DNA of 64,000 nucleotides from Elusimicrobia bacterium RIFOXYA12_FULL_51_18 (GCA_001800245.1 MGVA01000007.1:1-64000), one strand, 5' to 3'. Positions 18,840 to 28,524 are shown, numbered from the stretch's first letter. The notes: generated from the sequence alone by a model not told the origin. Translations and numbers: made by a program.

Positions 18840-19340
18840 TTAAGAGCGCGACGCCATCAGCAGTCTGCGCGTGTAAGGGATCAGCCCCCCCGCGTCGATG
18901 ATGGCCTGGCGCGCTTTAGGGAGCGGCTCTATCGGAAAGTTCTTCCCGGAAGTGCGGTTGAATATCTTTCCGTCCGCGATCTCGATCTCGTCGTTTTCCG
19001 CGGCTTCTATTCCCGGACAGATCAATATGTTAAGGCCAAGATTGATCGCGCTCTGCAGGAAAATCCGCGAAATATCCCTGGCTACGATAGCCAGGTTATA
19101 ACCTTTCAGGCAGGAGACCGCTTGTTCCCTGGATGAGCCGCAGCCGAAGTTCTTGCCGGCCACGATCGCGCTGCCGGCGGGTATCTTGCCCGCCTTGAGT
19201 TTCCCATTGAATTCCGCGTTGTCGGCAAAAGCGAATTGCGGCGTTTCGGTCGGCAGTACGGTCGCCATGAACCGGCCCGGGTAAATAATATCGGTGGATA
19301 TGTCGTCGTCCAGTTTTAAAACCACTTTTATGTTCGCCAT
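18840..19340 (-). CDS. Aconitase-family small subunit (LeuD / homoaconitase small-like)
   Basis: DISTDIIYPGRF...GKNFGCGSSREQAVSCLKGYNLAIVARDISRIFLQSAINLGL; start at MANIKVVLKL. Confidence 0.85.
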   Translation of the reverse strand: MANIKVVLKLDDDISTDIIYPGRFMATVLPTETPQFAFADNAEFNGKLKAGKIPAGSAIVAGKNFGCGSSREQAVSCLKGYNLAIVARDISRIFLQSAINLGLNILICPGIEAAENDEIEIADGKIFNRTSGKNFPIEPLPKARQAIIDAGGLIPYTRRLLMASRS

Positions 19341-19341
19341 A

Positions 19342-20652
19342 TTAGCGCGCTCCTTTTGCGCCGACCATCGCTGCGCGGGGGTCGGTGATAGTTCCGGTAA
19401 TCGCGCTCGCCGCAGCGACAGCGGGGGAGCACAGGTAAACTTCGGCTTTCGGATTTCCCATCCGCCCCTTGAAATTACGGTTCGTGGTGGCCAGGGCGAC
19501 TTCGTTGTCGCCCAGCGCTCCCTGGTGGATGCCGAGGCACGGTCCGCAGCCGGGGTTGCAGACCACCGCGCCGGCCTGGGAAAGGTCCTGTATGAAGCCG
19601 AGGTCCATGGCTTTCCGATATATGCGCCAGGATGCCGGAAAAACAAGCATACGCGTTCCATCCGCCACGCGGCGGCCTTTCAGGATCTTAGCCGCTATCT
19701 CAAGGTCGTCCAGGCGGCCGTTGGTGCACGAGCCGATCACGATCTGGTTGAGTTTTTTCCCGACCACTTCGTCTATCGGTTTTACGTTGTCAACTGTGTG
19801 AGGACAGGCTATCTGGGGCGAAAGTTTGGAAGCGTCGATCTCCACCACCCGCTCATAAACGGCGTCCGGATCCGGCCCAAAAATCTCCAGCGGCTCTTTG
19901 ACGCCCGCCTCCTCACGGAGGTAACGCCGCGTTTCTTCATCGGGCGGCACTATGCCAGCGGTGGCGCCGGCTTCCACGCTCATATTGCAGATCACCAGGC
20001 GTCCGGAGGTGGACATGGCGCGGATGGTGTCGCCGTGAAATTCCAGTACCTTATAGTTGGCCCCTTGGGCGCTGATCTTTCCGATCAGGTGCAAAATAAG
20101 GTCTTTTGGATAGACATACTCCGGAAATTTGCCGTTCACCACAACTTTGATGGTGCCGGGGACTTCGACGTTGAGAATGCGGCCCAGCGTCCAGACCGAG
20201 GCCATTTCAGTGGCGCCGATGCCGAAGGCGAAAGCGCCTAGCGCGCCGTGCGTTGTTGTATGGCTGTCGGTGCCCACAAGAACGTATCCCGGCCTCACAT
20301 AGCCGTTCTCAGGCAGGATCTGGTGGCAGATACCGCCCACATCGCCGCGGACATCGTGAAACTTTTTAATCCCCTGATTCGCCGCGAACTCGCGTATCTT
20401 TTTCTGATTCCCGGCCGTTTTCGCTGTTTCAGCCGGAACGCGGTGGTCGAAGATCAATGCTATGCGGTCGGGGTTCCAGACCTTCGCTTCGCGCCCGGTT
20501 CCCTGGAAGATCTCGGCGAATTGGTTGATCACCAGCGCGCCGTTCTCGTGCGACATCGCCAGATGGACTTCCGGTTCCAGCACATTTCCGACCGCGGTTT
20601 GCGGGCGTCCGCTGGCTTTAGCCAACAGTTTCTGAACATAAGTCATTGCCAT
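19342..20652 (-). CDS. Aconitase-family large subunit (LeuC / homoaconitase large-like)
   Basis: VLVGTDSHTTTHGALGAFAFGIGATEMA...IGSCTNGRLDDLEIAAKILKG...NPGCGPCLGIHQG Fe-S motifs. Confidence 0.88.
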   Translation of the reverse strand: MAMTYVQKLLAKASGRPQTAVGNVLEPEVHLAMSHENGALVINQFAEIFQGTGREAKVWNPDRIALIFDHRVPAETAKTAGNQKKIREFAANQGIKKFHDVRGDVGGICHQILPENGYVRPGYVLVGTDSHTTTHGALGAFAFGIGATEMASVWTLGRILNVEVPGTIKVVVNGKFPEYVYPKDLILHLIGKISAQGANYKVLEFHGDTIRAMSTSGRLVICNMSVEAGATAGIVPPDEETRRYLREEAGVKEPLEIFGPDPDAVYERVVEIDASKLSPQIACPHTVDNVKPIDEVVGKKLNQIVIGSCTNGRLDDLEIAAKILKGRRVADGTRMLVFPASWRIYRKAMDLGFIQDLSQAGAVVCNPGCGPCLGIHQGALGDNEVALATTNRNFKGRMGNPKAEVYLCSPAVAAASAITGTITDPRAAMVGAKGAR

Positions 20653-20669
20653 GATTGTACCTCGTTTTA

Positions 20670-20714
20670 GGCCGCCTGATGCGCATAGCGCCTGCTACGG
20701 CACAGGGATAGCCT
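20670..20714. repeat. 45-bp intra-operon repeat, copy 2
   Basis: GGCCGCCTGATGCGCATAGCGCCTGCTACGGCACAGGGATAGCCT; see copy 1 at 11363-11407. Confidence 0.8.
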
Positions 20715-21912
20715 AGATAACTTTCTTGGCCTTAAGGGAGGCCAGTTCCTCTTTTGTGACTCCGAGATCCGTCAGAACTTCCTCAGTGTGTGCCGAAAGG
20801 CGCGGAGGCGGCGCGTTGAGTTCTCCGGGTGTATCGGAGAACTGAGCCGCGAGTCCGAACAACTTCAGCGTGCCGATTCCTTCCGAGTCTATATCCTTAA
20901 GGATAGCGCGGTGCCGCACTTGCGGCTGGTTCAGGGCGTCTTCCAGGCTTAAAATAGCGCCGCTGGGTACATCTCCGGCGTTCAGTATTTCCACCCATTC
21001 CGCCGTAGGACGCTGCATGAGTTTCTCTTCCACCAAAGGGGTCAGGAGTTTGCGGTTCTTCTTACGGGTGTCCCGTTTTTCAAAGAGAGGGTCTTTTTTC
21101 AGCGCCGGGATGCCCAGCATGTCGCAGAGAGATTCCCATTGTTCTTGTTTGTTGGCGGCGATATTTATGTAGCCGTCTTTCGTCTTGAAACTCCCAGATG
21201 GCGCGGCTGTGAAATTATCGTTCCCCATCGGCACGGGCTGCTGGCCGGCGATCAGCAGATTAGCCGCCACCCAGCCCAGCAAAGGCATGATGGAGTCCAG
21301 CATGGCCACATCTATAAGCTGCCCTTTGCCGCTGCGTTCGCGGTGATACAGGGCCGCCATAACGGCGAAAGCCGCGTTGAGTCCCCCCACCGTGTCGCAC
21401 ACTGGAAAGCCAGCGCGCAGAGGGTTTAAACGTTCGTCGCCATTAATAGCCATGACGCCGCTTAAACCCTGGATGATCTGGTCATAAGCGGGCTTTAATG
21501 CGTCCGGCCCAGTCTGGCCGAAGCCTGAAATAGAGCAGTAAACCAGGCGGGGATTTATCTCGGCCAGGGTTTTATAACCAAGCCCCAGCCGGGTCATAAC
21601 GTCCGGGCGGAAGTTCTCCACCAGCACGTCCGCGGTTTTTACCAGCTTTTTGAAAATTTCTTTGCCCTCCTGCGTCTTGGTATTGAGGGTCACCGATTTT
21701 TTATTGGCGTTCTGGGCCAGGAAGCTTGTGCCCATCAACTGGTCATTGAAGTCCGGTTTGACGCCCAGTTTGCGAGCCAGGTCGCCGTCTTTGGGGTTCT
21801 CTATCTTTATGACTTCGGCCCCGAGAAGCGCCAGATGCAGCGTGGCGAACGGCCCTGACAGTACATTTGTCAGGTCCAGAACACGTACCCCGGAAAGTAT
21901 CTGTTTGCTCAT
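20713..21912 (-). CDS. CaiB/BaiF family (class III) CoA-transferase
   Basis: GVRVLDLTNVLSGPFATLHLALLGAEVIKIENPKDGDLAR...LVENFRPDVMTRLGLGY...YCSISGFGQTGP. Confidence 0.92.
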   Translation of the reverse strand: MSKQILSGVRVLDLTNVLSGPFATLHLALLGAEVIKIENPKDGDLARKLGVKPDFNDQLMGTSFLAQNANKKSVTLNTKTQEGKEIFKKLVKTADVLVENFRPDVMTRLGLGYKTLAEINPRLVYCSISGFGQTGPDALKPAYDQIIQGLSGVMAINGDERLNPLRAGFPVCDTVGGLNAAFAVMAALYHRERSGKGQLIDVAMLDSIMPLLGWVAANLLIAGQQPVPMGNDNFTAAPSGSFKTKDGYINIAANKQEQWESLCDMLGIPALKKDPLFEKRDTRKKNRKLLTPLVEEKLMQRPTAEWVEILNAGDVPSGAILSLEDALNQPQVRHRAILKDIDSEGIGTLKLFGLAAQFSDTPGELNAPPPRLSAHTEEVLTDLGVTKEELASLKAKKVI

Positions 21913-21940
21913 AGCTTTAAAACTCCTGTGGGTCTGAAAG

Positions 21941-22885
21941 TCAGGCCTGGGTTTTGACCGCGTTCCTGGCCTTGATGGGCCCGGTCTTATACACGAATCC
22001 CTGCATGTCGCGGCCGAAATGCCCGGCCACTCCGCGGGCGACGGTGATAAGCTTGTCGAGGTTCACGTCCTTGCGGAGGTCCTCCAGTTGGAAAACGTGG
22101 ACGAAGTCCTCGGTGGCCACGTTGCCGGCCGCCACCTTGGTGAAGGGGCAGCCGCCGAGGCCGGCGAAGGACGTTTCGAACGAAGTCACCCCGGCCCGCA
22201 TGGCCGCGAACATGTTCGCCATTCCCAGCCCGTAAGTGTTATGGAAATGACAGGCGCATTCAATCGCGGGGTCCAAGCGCAGGACGGTCCTGAAAAGGCG
22301 TTCCACTTGGGCGGGGTGCGCGTGCCCGGCCGTGTCGGCCAGGCTTATATTGCGCAGGCCCGCTTCAAGATAGGCGCGTACCATGTTCAGCACTCTCTCT
22401 TCGGAGATAGGGCCTTCGAAGCCGCAGCCGAAAGCTGATTGGACCGATACCTGGACTTTCTTGCCGGCGGATAGGGCCGTTTTCGCCGCGCCGATTATAC
22501 GCCGCGTGGATTCTTCGGTGTCCATGCCGGTGTTCTTCATGCTGTGGGTTTCGCTGGCGGAGGCGCCCAGGCAGAACATCTCTACGCCGCAGGCCAAGCC
22601 CCGTTCGAGGCCTTTCTCGTTCAGCGCCAGTCCGGACAATATGGCCGGTGACTTCTTGTCCTTCGTGAGCCGGCGGAAGAGCTCGTCGGTGTCCGCCATC
22701 TGCGGAACCTTTATCGGATGCACGAAAGAGCCGACTTGGATGATATCCACGCCGGAATCCATCAGGTCGCGCAGCCAAGCCTCCTTTTTCTCAAGAGGCA
22801 CTACCTGGCTCTCCATCTGCAGGCCGTCGCGCGGTCCGACCTCGTGCAGGATTAAACGCGCCGGCTTTTCGGGTGATATGCTCAT
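21941..22885 (-). CDS. HMG-CoA-lyase-like DRE-TIM lyase
   Basis: LHEVGPRDGLQMESQVVPLEKK...SLADTAGHAHPAQV...SFAGLGGCPFTKVAAGNVATED; start MSISPEKPAR overlaps the upstream stop (ATGA). Confidence 0.85.
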   Translation of the reverse strand: MSISPEKPARLILHEVGPRDGLQMESQVVPLEKKEAWLRDLMDSGVDIIQVGSFVHPIKVPQMADTDELFRRLTKDKKSPAILSGLALNEKGLERGLACGVEMFCLGASASETHSMKNTGMDTEESTRRIIGAAKTALSAGKKVQVSVQSAFGCGFEGPISEERVLNMVRAYLEAGLRNISLADTAGHAHPAQVERLFRTVLRLDPAIECACHFHNTYGLGMANMFAAMRAGVTSFETSFAGLGGCPFTKVAAGNVATEDFVHVFQLEDLRKDVNLDKLITVARGVAGHFGRDMQGFVYKTGPIKARNAVKTQA

Positions 22886-24021
22886 TTTTTCGCTGCTACA
22901 GCGCACTTGTCGGCTATAGCCTTTGCCATCTCGATAGTAGTGGAAGAGCCGCCCATATCGTAGGTGCGGACTTTCCCCTCGGCGATGACCTCGGCCACCG
23001 CGTCCTCTACGAGCTTCGCTTTGGTGGCCTCGCCCAGCCAGTCCAGCATCATTTTGGCCGCCAGTATGGTGGCGATGGGGTTTACTTTGTACTGCCCCGC
23101 GTATTTGGGCGCCGAGCCGTGAGAAGGTTCGAATACCGCCAGTTTTTCTCCGATGTTGGCCGAGCAGCCGAAACCCAGCCCGCCCACCATCTGCGCGCTC
23201 AAGTCCGAGATGATGTCTCCGTAAAGGTTCGGCGCCACCAGTACGTCGTAGTTGAAGGGGTTCTTGAGCAGCCACATTGTCATGGCGTCTATGTTGGCGT
23301 CGTCCATCTTTATCTCCGGATAATCCTTTGCCACGGCTTTCGCGGCGTCGAAGAACAGCCCGTCGGTAGCGCGGACCACGTTGGCCTTGTGGACCACCGT
23401 GACTTTCTTGCGGTTGAATTGACGCGCGAATTCGAAGGCCGCCCTGACGATACGTTCGGAACCTTTCTTGGTGTTGATCTTGCAGGAAATGGCGTATTCG
23501 TCGCTCTTCAGTCCTTTAAACGCCTTGAATGCGGGCGCAAGCTCGGCAAGCACGTCGCGGAGTTTATCCGGCACGGTATTGAATTCCACACCCGCGTAGA
23601 GGTCCTCTGTGTTTTCGCGGAACACCACTATATCTATGCCCTCTTTGTAGTTGAGCGGGTTCTTAGGGTAGGCCTTGCAGGGCCGCAGGCAGTTGTAGAG
23701 ATCGAATGTCTGGCGCATGCGCACTATGGGGGAACGGTATATCAGGCCCTTGCCCTGAAGCGCCGGGATCAGCTCTTTTTCGGCGGCTTTTACCGGCTTG
23801 GAAGTGATAGCGCCGAACATCGCGGCATTAACGGTCTTAAGCAGATCTATAGTTCGCTGGGGGAACGCATCCCCCTCCTTGCACCAGAATTCCCAGCCTA
23901 TGTCGCCGTGAATGTATTCGGCGTCAAGCTCTACGCGGTCAAGCACTATCTTAGCCGCTTCCATTACCTCAACGCCAACGCCGTCTCCCGGCAGCCACGC
24001 TATCTTATATTTTTTTGCCAT
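22882..24021 (-). CDS. Isocitrate/isopropylmalate/homoisocitrate dehydrogenase family protein
   Basis: KIAWLPGDGVGVEVMEAAKIVLD...FRENTEDLYAGVEF...NLYGDIISDLSAQMVGGLG...FEPSHGSAPKYAGQ. Confidence 0.9.
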   Translation of the reverse strand: MAKKYKIAWLPGDGVGVEVMEAAKIVLDRVELDAEYIHGDIGWEFWCKEGDAFPQRTIDLLKTVNAAMFGAITSKPVKAAEKELIPALQGKGLIYRSPIVRMRQTFDLYNCLRPCKAYPKNPLNYKEGIDIVVFRENTEDLYAGVEFNTVPDKLRDVLAELAPAFKAFKGLKSDEYAISCKINTKKGSERIVRAAFEFARQFNRKKVTVVHKANVVRATDGLFFDAAKAVAKDYPEIKMDDANIDAMTMWLLKNPFNYDVLVAPNLYGDIISDLSAQMVGGLGFGCSANIGEKLAVFEPSHGSAPKYAGQYKVNPIATILAAKMMLDWLGEATKAKLVEDAVAEVIAEGKVRTYDMGGSSTTIEMAKAIADKCAVAAKK

Positions 24022-24086
24022 ATCAGGTTGCCTCCATGGAATCTTGCGCCAAGCTTTTTTATCCGGGTCCGGACGGGCGCATGGCT

Positions 24087-24115
24087 ATCTTATCACAAGT
24101 CCGTTTTCTTGTCAA
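24087..24115 (-). promoter_or_regulatory. Sigma70-type promoter for the LKR/AOR operon
   Basis: Minus strand TTGACA (24110-24115), 17-bp spacer, TAAGAT (24087-24092), about 65 bp upstream of the first gene. Confidence 0.7.
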
Positions 24116-24330
24116 TAATATGATGAAACGTTATCCAATTAAACATAAATTCCTTCAAAAAACGGGAGTTCCTCCGCCTCGCTGGGTTCGGTACCGGTAG
24201 TTACTTGCTAACGCATATCGTTTCAAATTTTTGACAGGCGCCGGCCCCGGTTAGCTGCAGCATAAAAGTCATATCGGCTATTTGGTTTTTCGGCCCATTA
24301 ATGTGATAATTTGTATATGTCCGGTTCCTT

Positions 24331-26121
24331 ATGAGTAAAAAATCTAGAAAAGACAAAATTGTCGAACTGAAGACTACTTCAGCGTTGGACAAGCTGGCGA
24401 GCATAGCCGCTTCCGGCGGATTTAATACGCTGGTTTGTATTGCAACCCTGGCCGGGTTATATTTTGCTCTGGCCAGACCCATTACAGATCTTGACATTTG
24501 GTGGCATCTGAAAACCGGTCAGGTAATCGCGGAAACCGGGAAGGTTCCCAATGTCGATATTTTTTCATATCTGATATCCGGTAAGCCATGGGTGACCTTC
24601 GAATGGCTCTCACAGCTTGCCTTTTACAAATGCTACCAGTTTGGCGCGGAAAAAGGGATATATCTCCTGCGGCAGTTCATGACGCTGCTGATGTTCAGCC
24701 TCTTGCTGGCGCAAGGTTTTACCTCCGCGATGGCGGCCTCGGCTGTTATTTTTTTTGGTTTGACGTTCATGGGCGGATCCATACTTGAGCGTCCGCAGAT
24801 GTTTACTTATTTATTCGCCCTGAGCTGCAGGTTGCTTGCGCCAAAGGCCGTTTACGGCGGGCGCGGCGCTAAACTATGGGCGGCGGCCTTAATAATCATA
24901 CATATTCTATGGGCCAACATGCACGGCGGAGCAAGCGCGGTCGGTGTTCTGATAATTTTCTGCTATACCGCCGTAGCCGCTGCGCGCGGAGATAAGCCGG
25001 CAGCTATAAGAAGCTCATGGCTCTTAGCCGCTGTTTTTTGCGCGACGCTTGTGAATATCCACGGCCTGAAGATTTACACTCATCTGTTTATGACCTGGTT
25101 CGATCCCGCACAGCGCTGGATTTTGGAGTGGAAACCTTTGTCCATGTCTTCGCCCGGATTCCTGCCGTATTGCTCATACCTCCTTTTGCTGGCGGCCGCA
25201 AGTTTGCGTCTGGCCGGCGCCGAACGTGCCGCAGCTTTGCTGATCGGCCTGCTTTTTGGGGTTTTTTTCGGCTTCCGCAGCGTCCGTAACGTGGCCCTGG
25301 CGTTTTTCATCACATCGCCGGACGTCATTTCCGGGTTGCGGTGCTATTTTTCCGAAAAAAGGAAGGCCTATGTCCTGATGCTTGCGCCGTTTTTGATTTC
25401 AGTGTGCCTGAGCCTGCGGTTCCTGCCGGAAGGATTTCCACCGCTCGGACTTCTCCCGGAACCCGTCAGCCGGCAGTGGCTGACCGGGGTATGCGATTTT
25501 ATTTCAGCGCGTGATATTCCGGGTCGTATGTACAACGACTATGTGGCCGGCGGTTATCTGATCTGGCGTTTAGGTCCGGCCCGGCAGATTTTTGTGGACG
25601 GACGAAGCCTTGAATATGGCGCGCCGCTTCTGGAGAAACTTGCGAATATTTCACGCAGGGAAGGGTTCGAAAATCTGGACCGGGAATTTTATTTCGACTA
25701 TCTGGTTTTCCAGCAGAGAAAGGACGACCGGCTGTTATATTTGGATAACGATCGACAATGGCGTTGCGTTTATTTTGACGACGGGGGCCTTATCTACGCG
25801 CATCGCGCGCGAGCCGCGGCGAAAATAGCGGCGGATTTCGGTTATTCGTATCTGCGCCCCAACGAACAAAGCTTCGCCTATCTTCAAAAGTATGCAGGCG
25901 ACGGGCGCAAGGCCGGGCAAGTCATGGCTGAGATAGACAGGGCCATTGTTCAGGCGCCGCCGGAACTTTCCGCCAACGCCTATCTGATGAAAAGCTCGTT
26001 TTTACGCATGACGAAAGGGGAAGCGGTGTGGGCCCGCTGGATACTCGGTGTCGGAGAGCGCTTCCAATATCCCGACTGGCTTCGCCAGCTTGCGGATGCC
26101 AAAGCAATAGTTCAAAAATAA
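24331..26121 (+). CDS. Multi-pass membrane protein, GT-C-like
   Basis: Many hydrophobic segments; N-terminal DLDIWWHLKTGQVI..GKVPNVDIFSY motif. Confidence 0.65.
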   Translation: MSKKSRKDKIVELKTTSALDKLASIAASGGFNTLVCIATLAGLYFALARPITDLDIWWHLKTGQVIAETGKVPNVDIFSYLISGKPWVTFEWLSQLAFYKCYQFGAEKGIYLLRQFMTLLMFSLLLAQGFTSAMAASAVIFFGLTFMGGSILERPQMFTYLFALSCRLLAPKAVYGGRGAKLWAAALIIIHILWANMHGGASAVGVLIIFCYTAVAAARGDKPAAIRSSWLLAAVFCATLVNIHGLKIYTHLFMTWFDPAQRWILEWKPLSMSSPGFLPYCSYLLLLAAASLRLAGAERAAALLIGLLFGVFFGFRSVRNVALAFFITSPDVISGLRCYFSEKRKAYVLMLAPFLISVCLSLRFLPEGFPPLGLLPEPVSRQWLTGVCDFISARDIPGRMYNDYVAGGYLIWRLGPARQIFVDGRSLEYGAPLLEKLANISRREGFENLDREFYFDYLVFQQRKDDRLLYLDNDRQWRCVYFDDGGLIYAHRARAAAKIAADFGYSYLRPNEQSFAYLQKYAGDGRKAGQVMAEIDRAIVQAPPELSANAYLMKSSFLRMTKGEAVWARWILGVGERFQYPDWLRQLADAKAIVQK

Positions 26122-26126
26122 CAGGT

Positions 26127-26786
26127 CTAAAACCGCCCCAGTTTTTCCGCCACATGAAGCTTGGCATCGGTGTTCGTTATTACTTCCTCCACCGTGGTGT
26201 CTTCCGCTATCTCTTCCAGAACCAGGCCTTTTTTTGTGACTCTTATAAAAGCCATATCTGTGACAATGAGGTCTACTTCCCCCTTTGCCGTGAGCGGAAG
26301 CGAGCATTTTTTCAGTATCTTGGGCTCGCCGTTCTTGGTGAGGTGTTCCATGGAAACTATAACGTTTTTCGCCCCGACTACCAGGTCCATCGCGCCGCCC
26401 ATGCCTGGAACCATTTTGCCCGGGATCATGTAGTTGGCCAGGTTGCCATCCTCGTCCACTTCCAGTCCGCCCAGCACCGTGTAGTCTACATGCCCGCCGC
26501 GGATGATAGAAAAGGAAGTGAAAGAGTCGAAAAAGCAACCGCCGGGAACTATGGTCACTGGCTGTCCGCCGGCGTTGACCAGGCACGGGATCTCGCTGCC
26601 TTTCGCGGCTTTGGGCCCAAGCCCGATAAAACCGTTTTCCGAATGCAGAAGTATTGTTTTATCTTTAGGCAGATAATCGGCAACCTGGGTCGGCAGGCCT
26701 ATGCCGAGGTTCACGATAGCGCCGTCCGGGAATTCCTGCGCTATTCTTTTGACTATGCGTATTCTTTTAAGTTCTTTCTGGTCCAC
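26127..26786 (-). CDS. Class I CoA-transferase subunit B
   Basis: FPDGAIVNLGIGLPTQVADYLPKDKTILLHSENGFIGLGP. Confidence 0.88.
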   Translation of the reverse strand: MDQKELKRIRIVKRIAQEFPDGAIVNLGIGLPTQVADYLPKDKTILLHSENGFIGLGPKAAKGSEIPCLVNAGGQPVTIVPGGCFFDSFTSFSIIRGGHVDYTVLGGLEVDEDGNLANYMIPGKMVPGMGGAMDLVVGAKNVIVSMEHLTKNGEPKILKKCSLPLTAKGEVDLIVTDMAFIRVTKKGLVLEEIAEDTTVEEVITNTDAKLHVAEKLGRF

Positions 26787-26798
26787 AATAGGTGTCCT

Positions 26799-27476
26799 CT
26801 ACTTAAGCCGCAGGTTTGAGGCTGGAAGCACGGCTTTGACTATAGCCGAAATAAAGACGCCCGGTATGGTGACTTTTTCAGGGTCAAGTCCGCCGGGCTC
26901 TACTATCTTATCGGCTTCTACTATCACATAATCGGCGGCCATGGCCATGACCACCGCCGAATTTTTTGCGGACATGGGCAGGAAACAGTTTCCGTAAGTG
27001 TCGCAGACAGCGGCTTTTATCAGAGCAAAGTCGGCGCCCAGAGGGAGTTCCAGCAGGTAATCTTTGCCCTCTATGGAAAGTTTTTGTTTCCCCCTCTCAA
27101 CGTCGGTGCCTATGCCGGTGGGCGTAAGCGCGCCCCCTAGCCCGGCGCCTTTGGCCCGGATACGCTCCGCAAGCGTGCCCTGCGGCACCAGTGTAACCTT
27201 CATCTCGCCGGAATTCATCTTCCGGCCCGATTCCGGGTTTGTGCCTATATGCGAGGCCACTAGTTTTTCCACCCTGTTCTGGCAGATAAGGCGTCCCACT
27301 CCCACTTCCGGGTAGCCGGTATCGCTTGTAATAAGCGTGAGATTTTTGGAACCTTTGTTTATAAGCGCGTCTATCAGCGTGAAAGGATTTCCGCAACTCA
27401 TGAAGCCGCCTACCATTACGGATGCTCCGTCCTTTATATTTTCCACCGCTTTTTCGGGGGTTAGCACGGGTTTCAT
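26799..27476 (-). CDS. Class I CoA-transferase subunit A
   Basis: IKDGASVMVGGFMSCGNPFTLIDALINKG...VPQGTLAERIRAKGAGLGG. Confidence 0.9.
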   Translation of the reverse strand: MKPVLTPEKAVENIKDGASVMVGGFMSCGNPFTLIDALINKGSKNLTLITSDTGYPEVGVGRLICQNRVEKLVASHIGTNPESGRKMNSGEMKVTLVPQGTLAERIRAKGAGLGGALTPTGIGTDVERGKQKLSIEGKDYLLELPLGADFALIKAAVCDTYGNCFLPMSAKNSAVVMAMAADYVIVEADKIVEPGGLDPEKVTIPGVFISAIVKAVLPASNLRLK

Positions 27477-27711
27477 GGTTTCCTCTTTTAATGAGAAGTA
27501 ATTTGCGGGTATTTCTTAAGGAATTTTCAATATTATAACAAAATATTATTAACTATAATGAAAAGGCGGGATTGTTGACCGCGATAATCCGAAAATAGCG
27601 GCCGGTGGGGTTTTAATTATAACGTTATGGCGGGAATATCCGTAACTGTTTTAAAGCTGTGCGGTAAGCTGCCGGATGTGCCGGCGTTAATCTAAATACT
27701 AGGAGTTATTC

Positions 27712-28524
27712 ATGCACAAAGTAACTATAGACGGGGCGATGTCCCGCATAAAAGAAAATATGGCCAAAGTGAAGAAGAAAGTCCTTGTTATGAGTAATAA
27801 GGGCGGCGTGGGTAAGAGTTCTGTGGCCGTGGCTTTCGCCGCGCTGCTCAGCGCCAAAGGTTTCAAGGTCGGCCTACTGGACATAGATATTCACGGCCCC
27901 TCCATCGCCAAAATGACCGGTAAGGAAGGAGTGCTTCCGGGCACGGATGATAAGACGCTGGAACCGGTGCCGGTCAGAGAGAATCTGATGATGCTCTCCA
28001 TGGGATCTCTGCTCAGGTGTGGCGACTCCCCGGTAATCTGGCGCGGCCCGATGAAACTTAATATCCTGAAGCAATTTCTGGCGGATGTGCGCTGGGGAGA
28101 GTTGGATTATCTGGTAATTGACGCCCCTCCCGGTACCGGCGACGAACCTCTCTCCATCTGCCAGCTGATCCCTGAAATGACCGGCGCCGTTGTTGTAACC
28201 ACCGGCCAGGCCGTGGCCCTGCTCGATTCACGCAAGGCCGTCAATTTCCTCAGGCAGGTGGAGATCCCCGTGTTAGGCGTACTCGAAAATATGACCTCCT
28301 TTGAATGCCCCCATTGCGCCAAAGAAATAAACCTGTTCAAAACCGGCGGCGGCGCCCAGGCCGCGAAAGAACTGGGCGTGCCTTTCCTCGGCAGCATCCC
28401 GTTCGATCCCGCCATAGTGAACGCCGGCGACTCCGGGGAGATATATGTCCTGGAACATCCCAATGCATCCGCCGCCCAGGCCCTGAAACGGGCGGTTTCA
28501 GTCCTGTTGCCTGCGGCGGCCTAA
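27712..28524 (+). CDS. Mrp/NBP35 family P-loop ATPase
   Basis: VMSNKGGVGKSSVAVAFAALLSAKGFKVGLLDIDIHGPSIAKM...IDAPPGTGDEPL. Confidence 0.9.
   Translation: MHKVTIDGAMSRIKENMAKVKKKVLVMSNKGGVGKSSVAVAFAALLSAKGFKVGLLDIDIHGPSIAKMTGKEGVLPGTDDKTLEPVPVRENLMMLSMGSLLRCGDSPVIWRGPMKLNILKQFLADVRWGELDYLVIDAPPGTGDEPLSICQLIPEMTGAVVVTTGQAVALLDSRKAVNFLRQVEIPVLGVLENMTSFECPHCAKEINLFKTGGGAQAAKELGVPFLGSIPFDPAIVNAGDSGEIYVLEHPNASAAQALKRAVSVLLPAAA

Noticed and set aside
18840-24021. Plain leucine biosynthesis (leuBCD plus leuA)
   Set aside because: The lyase has HMGL signatures (RDGLQ, GLGGCP) and not LeuA architecture, and the operon includes CaiB/BaiF, LKR, SDH and AOR; leucine or citramalate chemistry is kept only as the alternative to be excluded.
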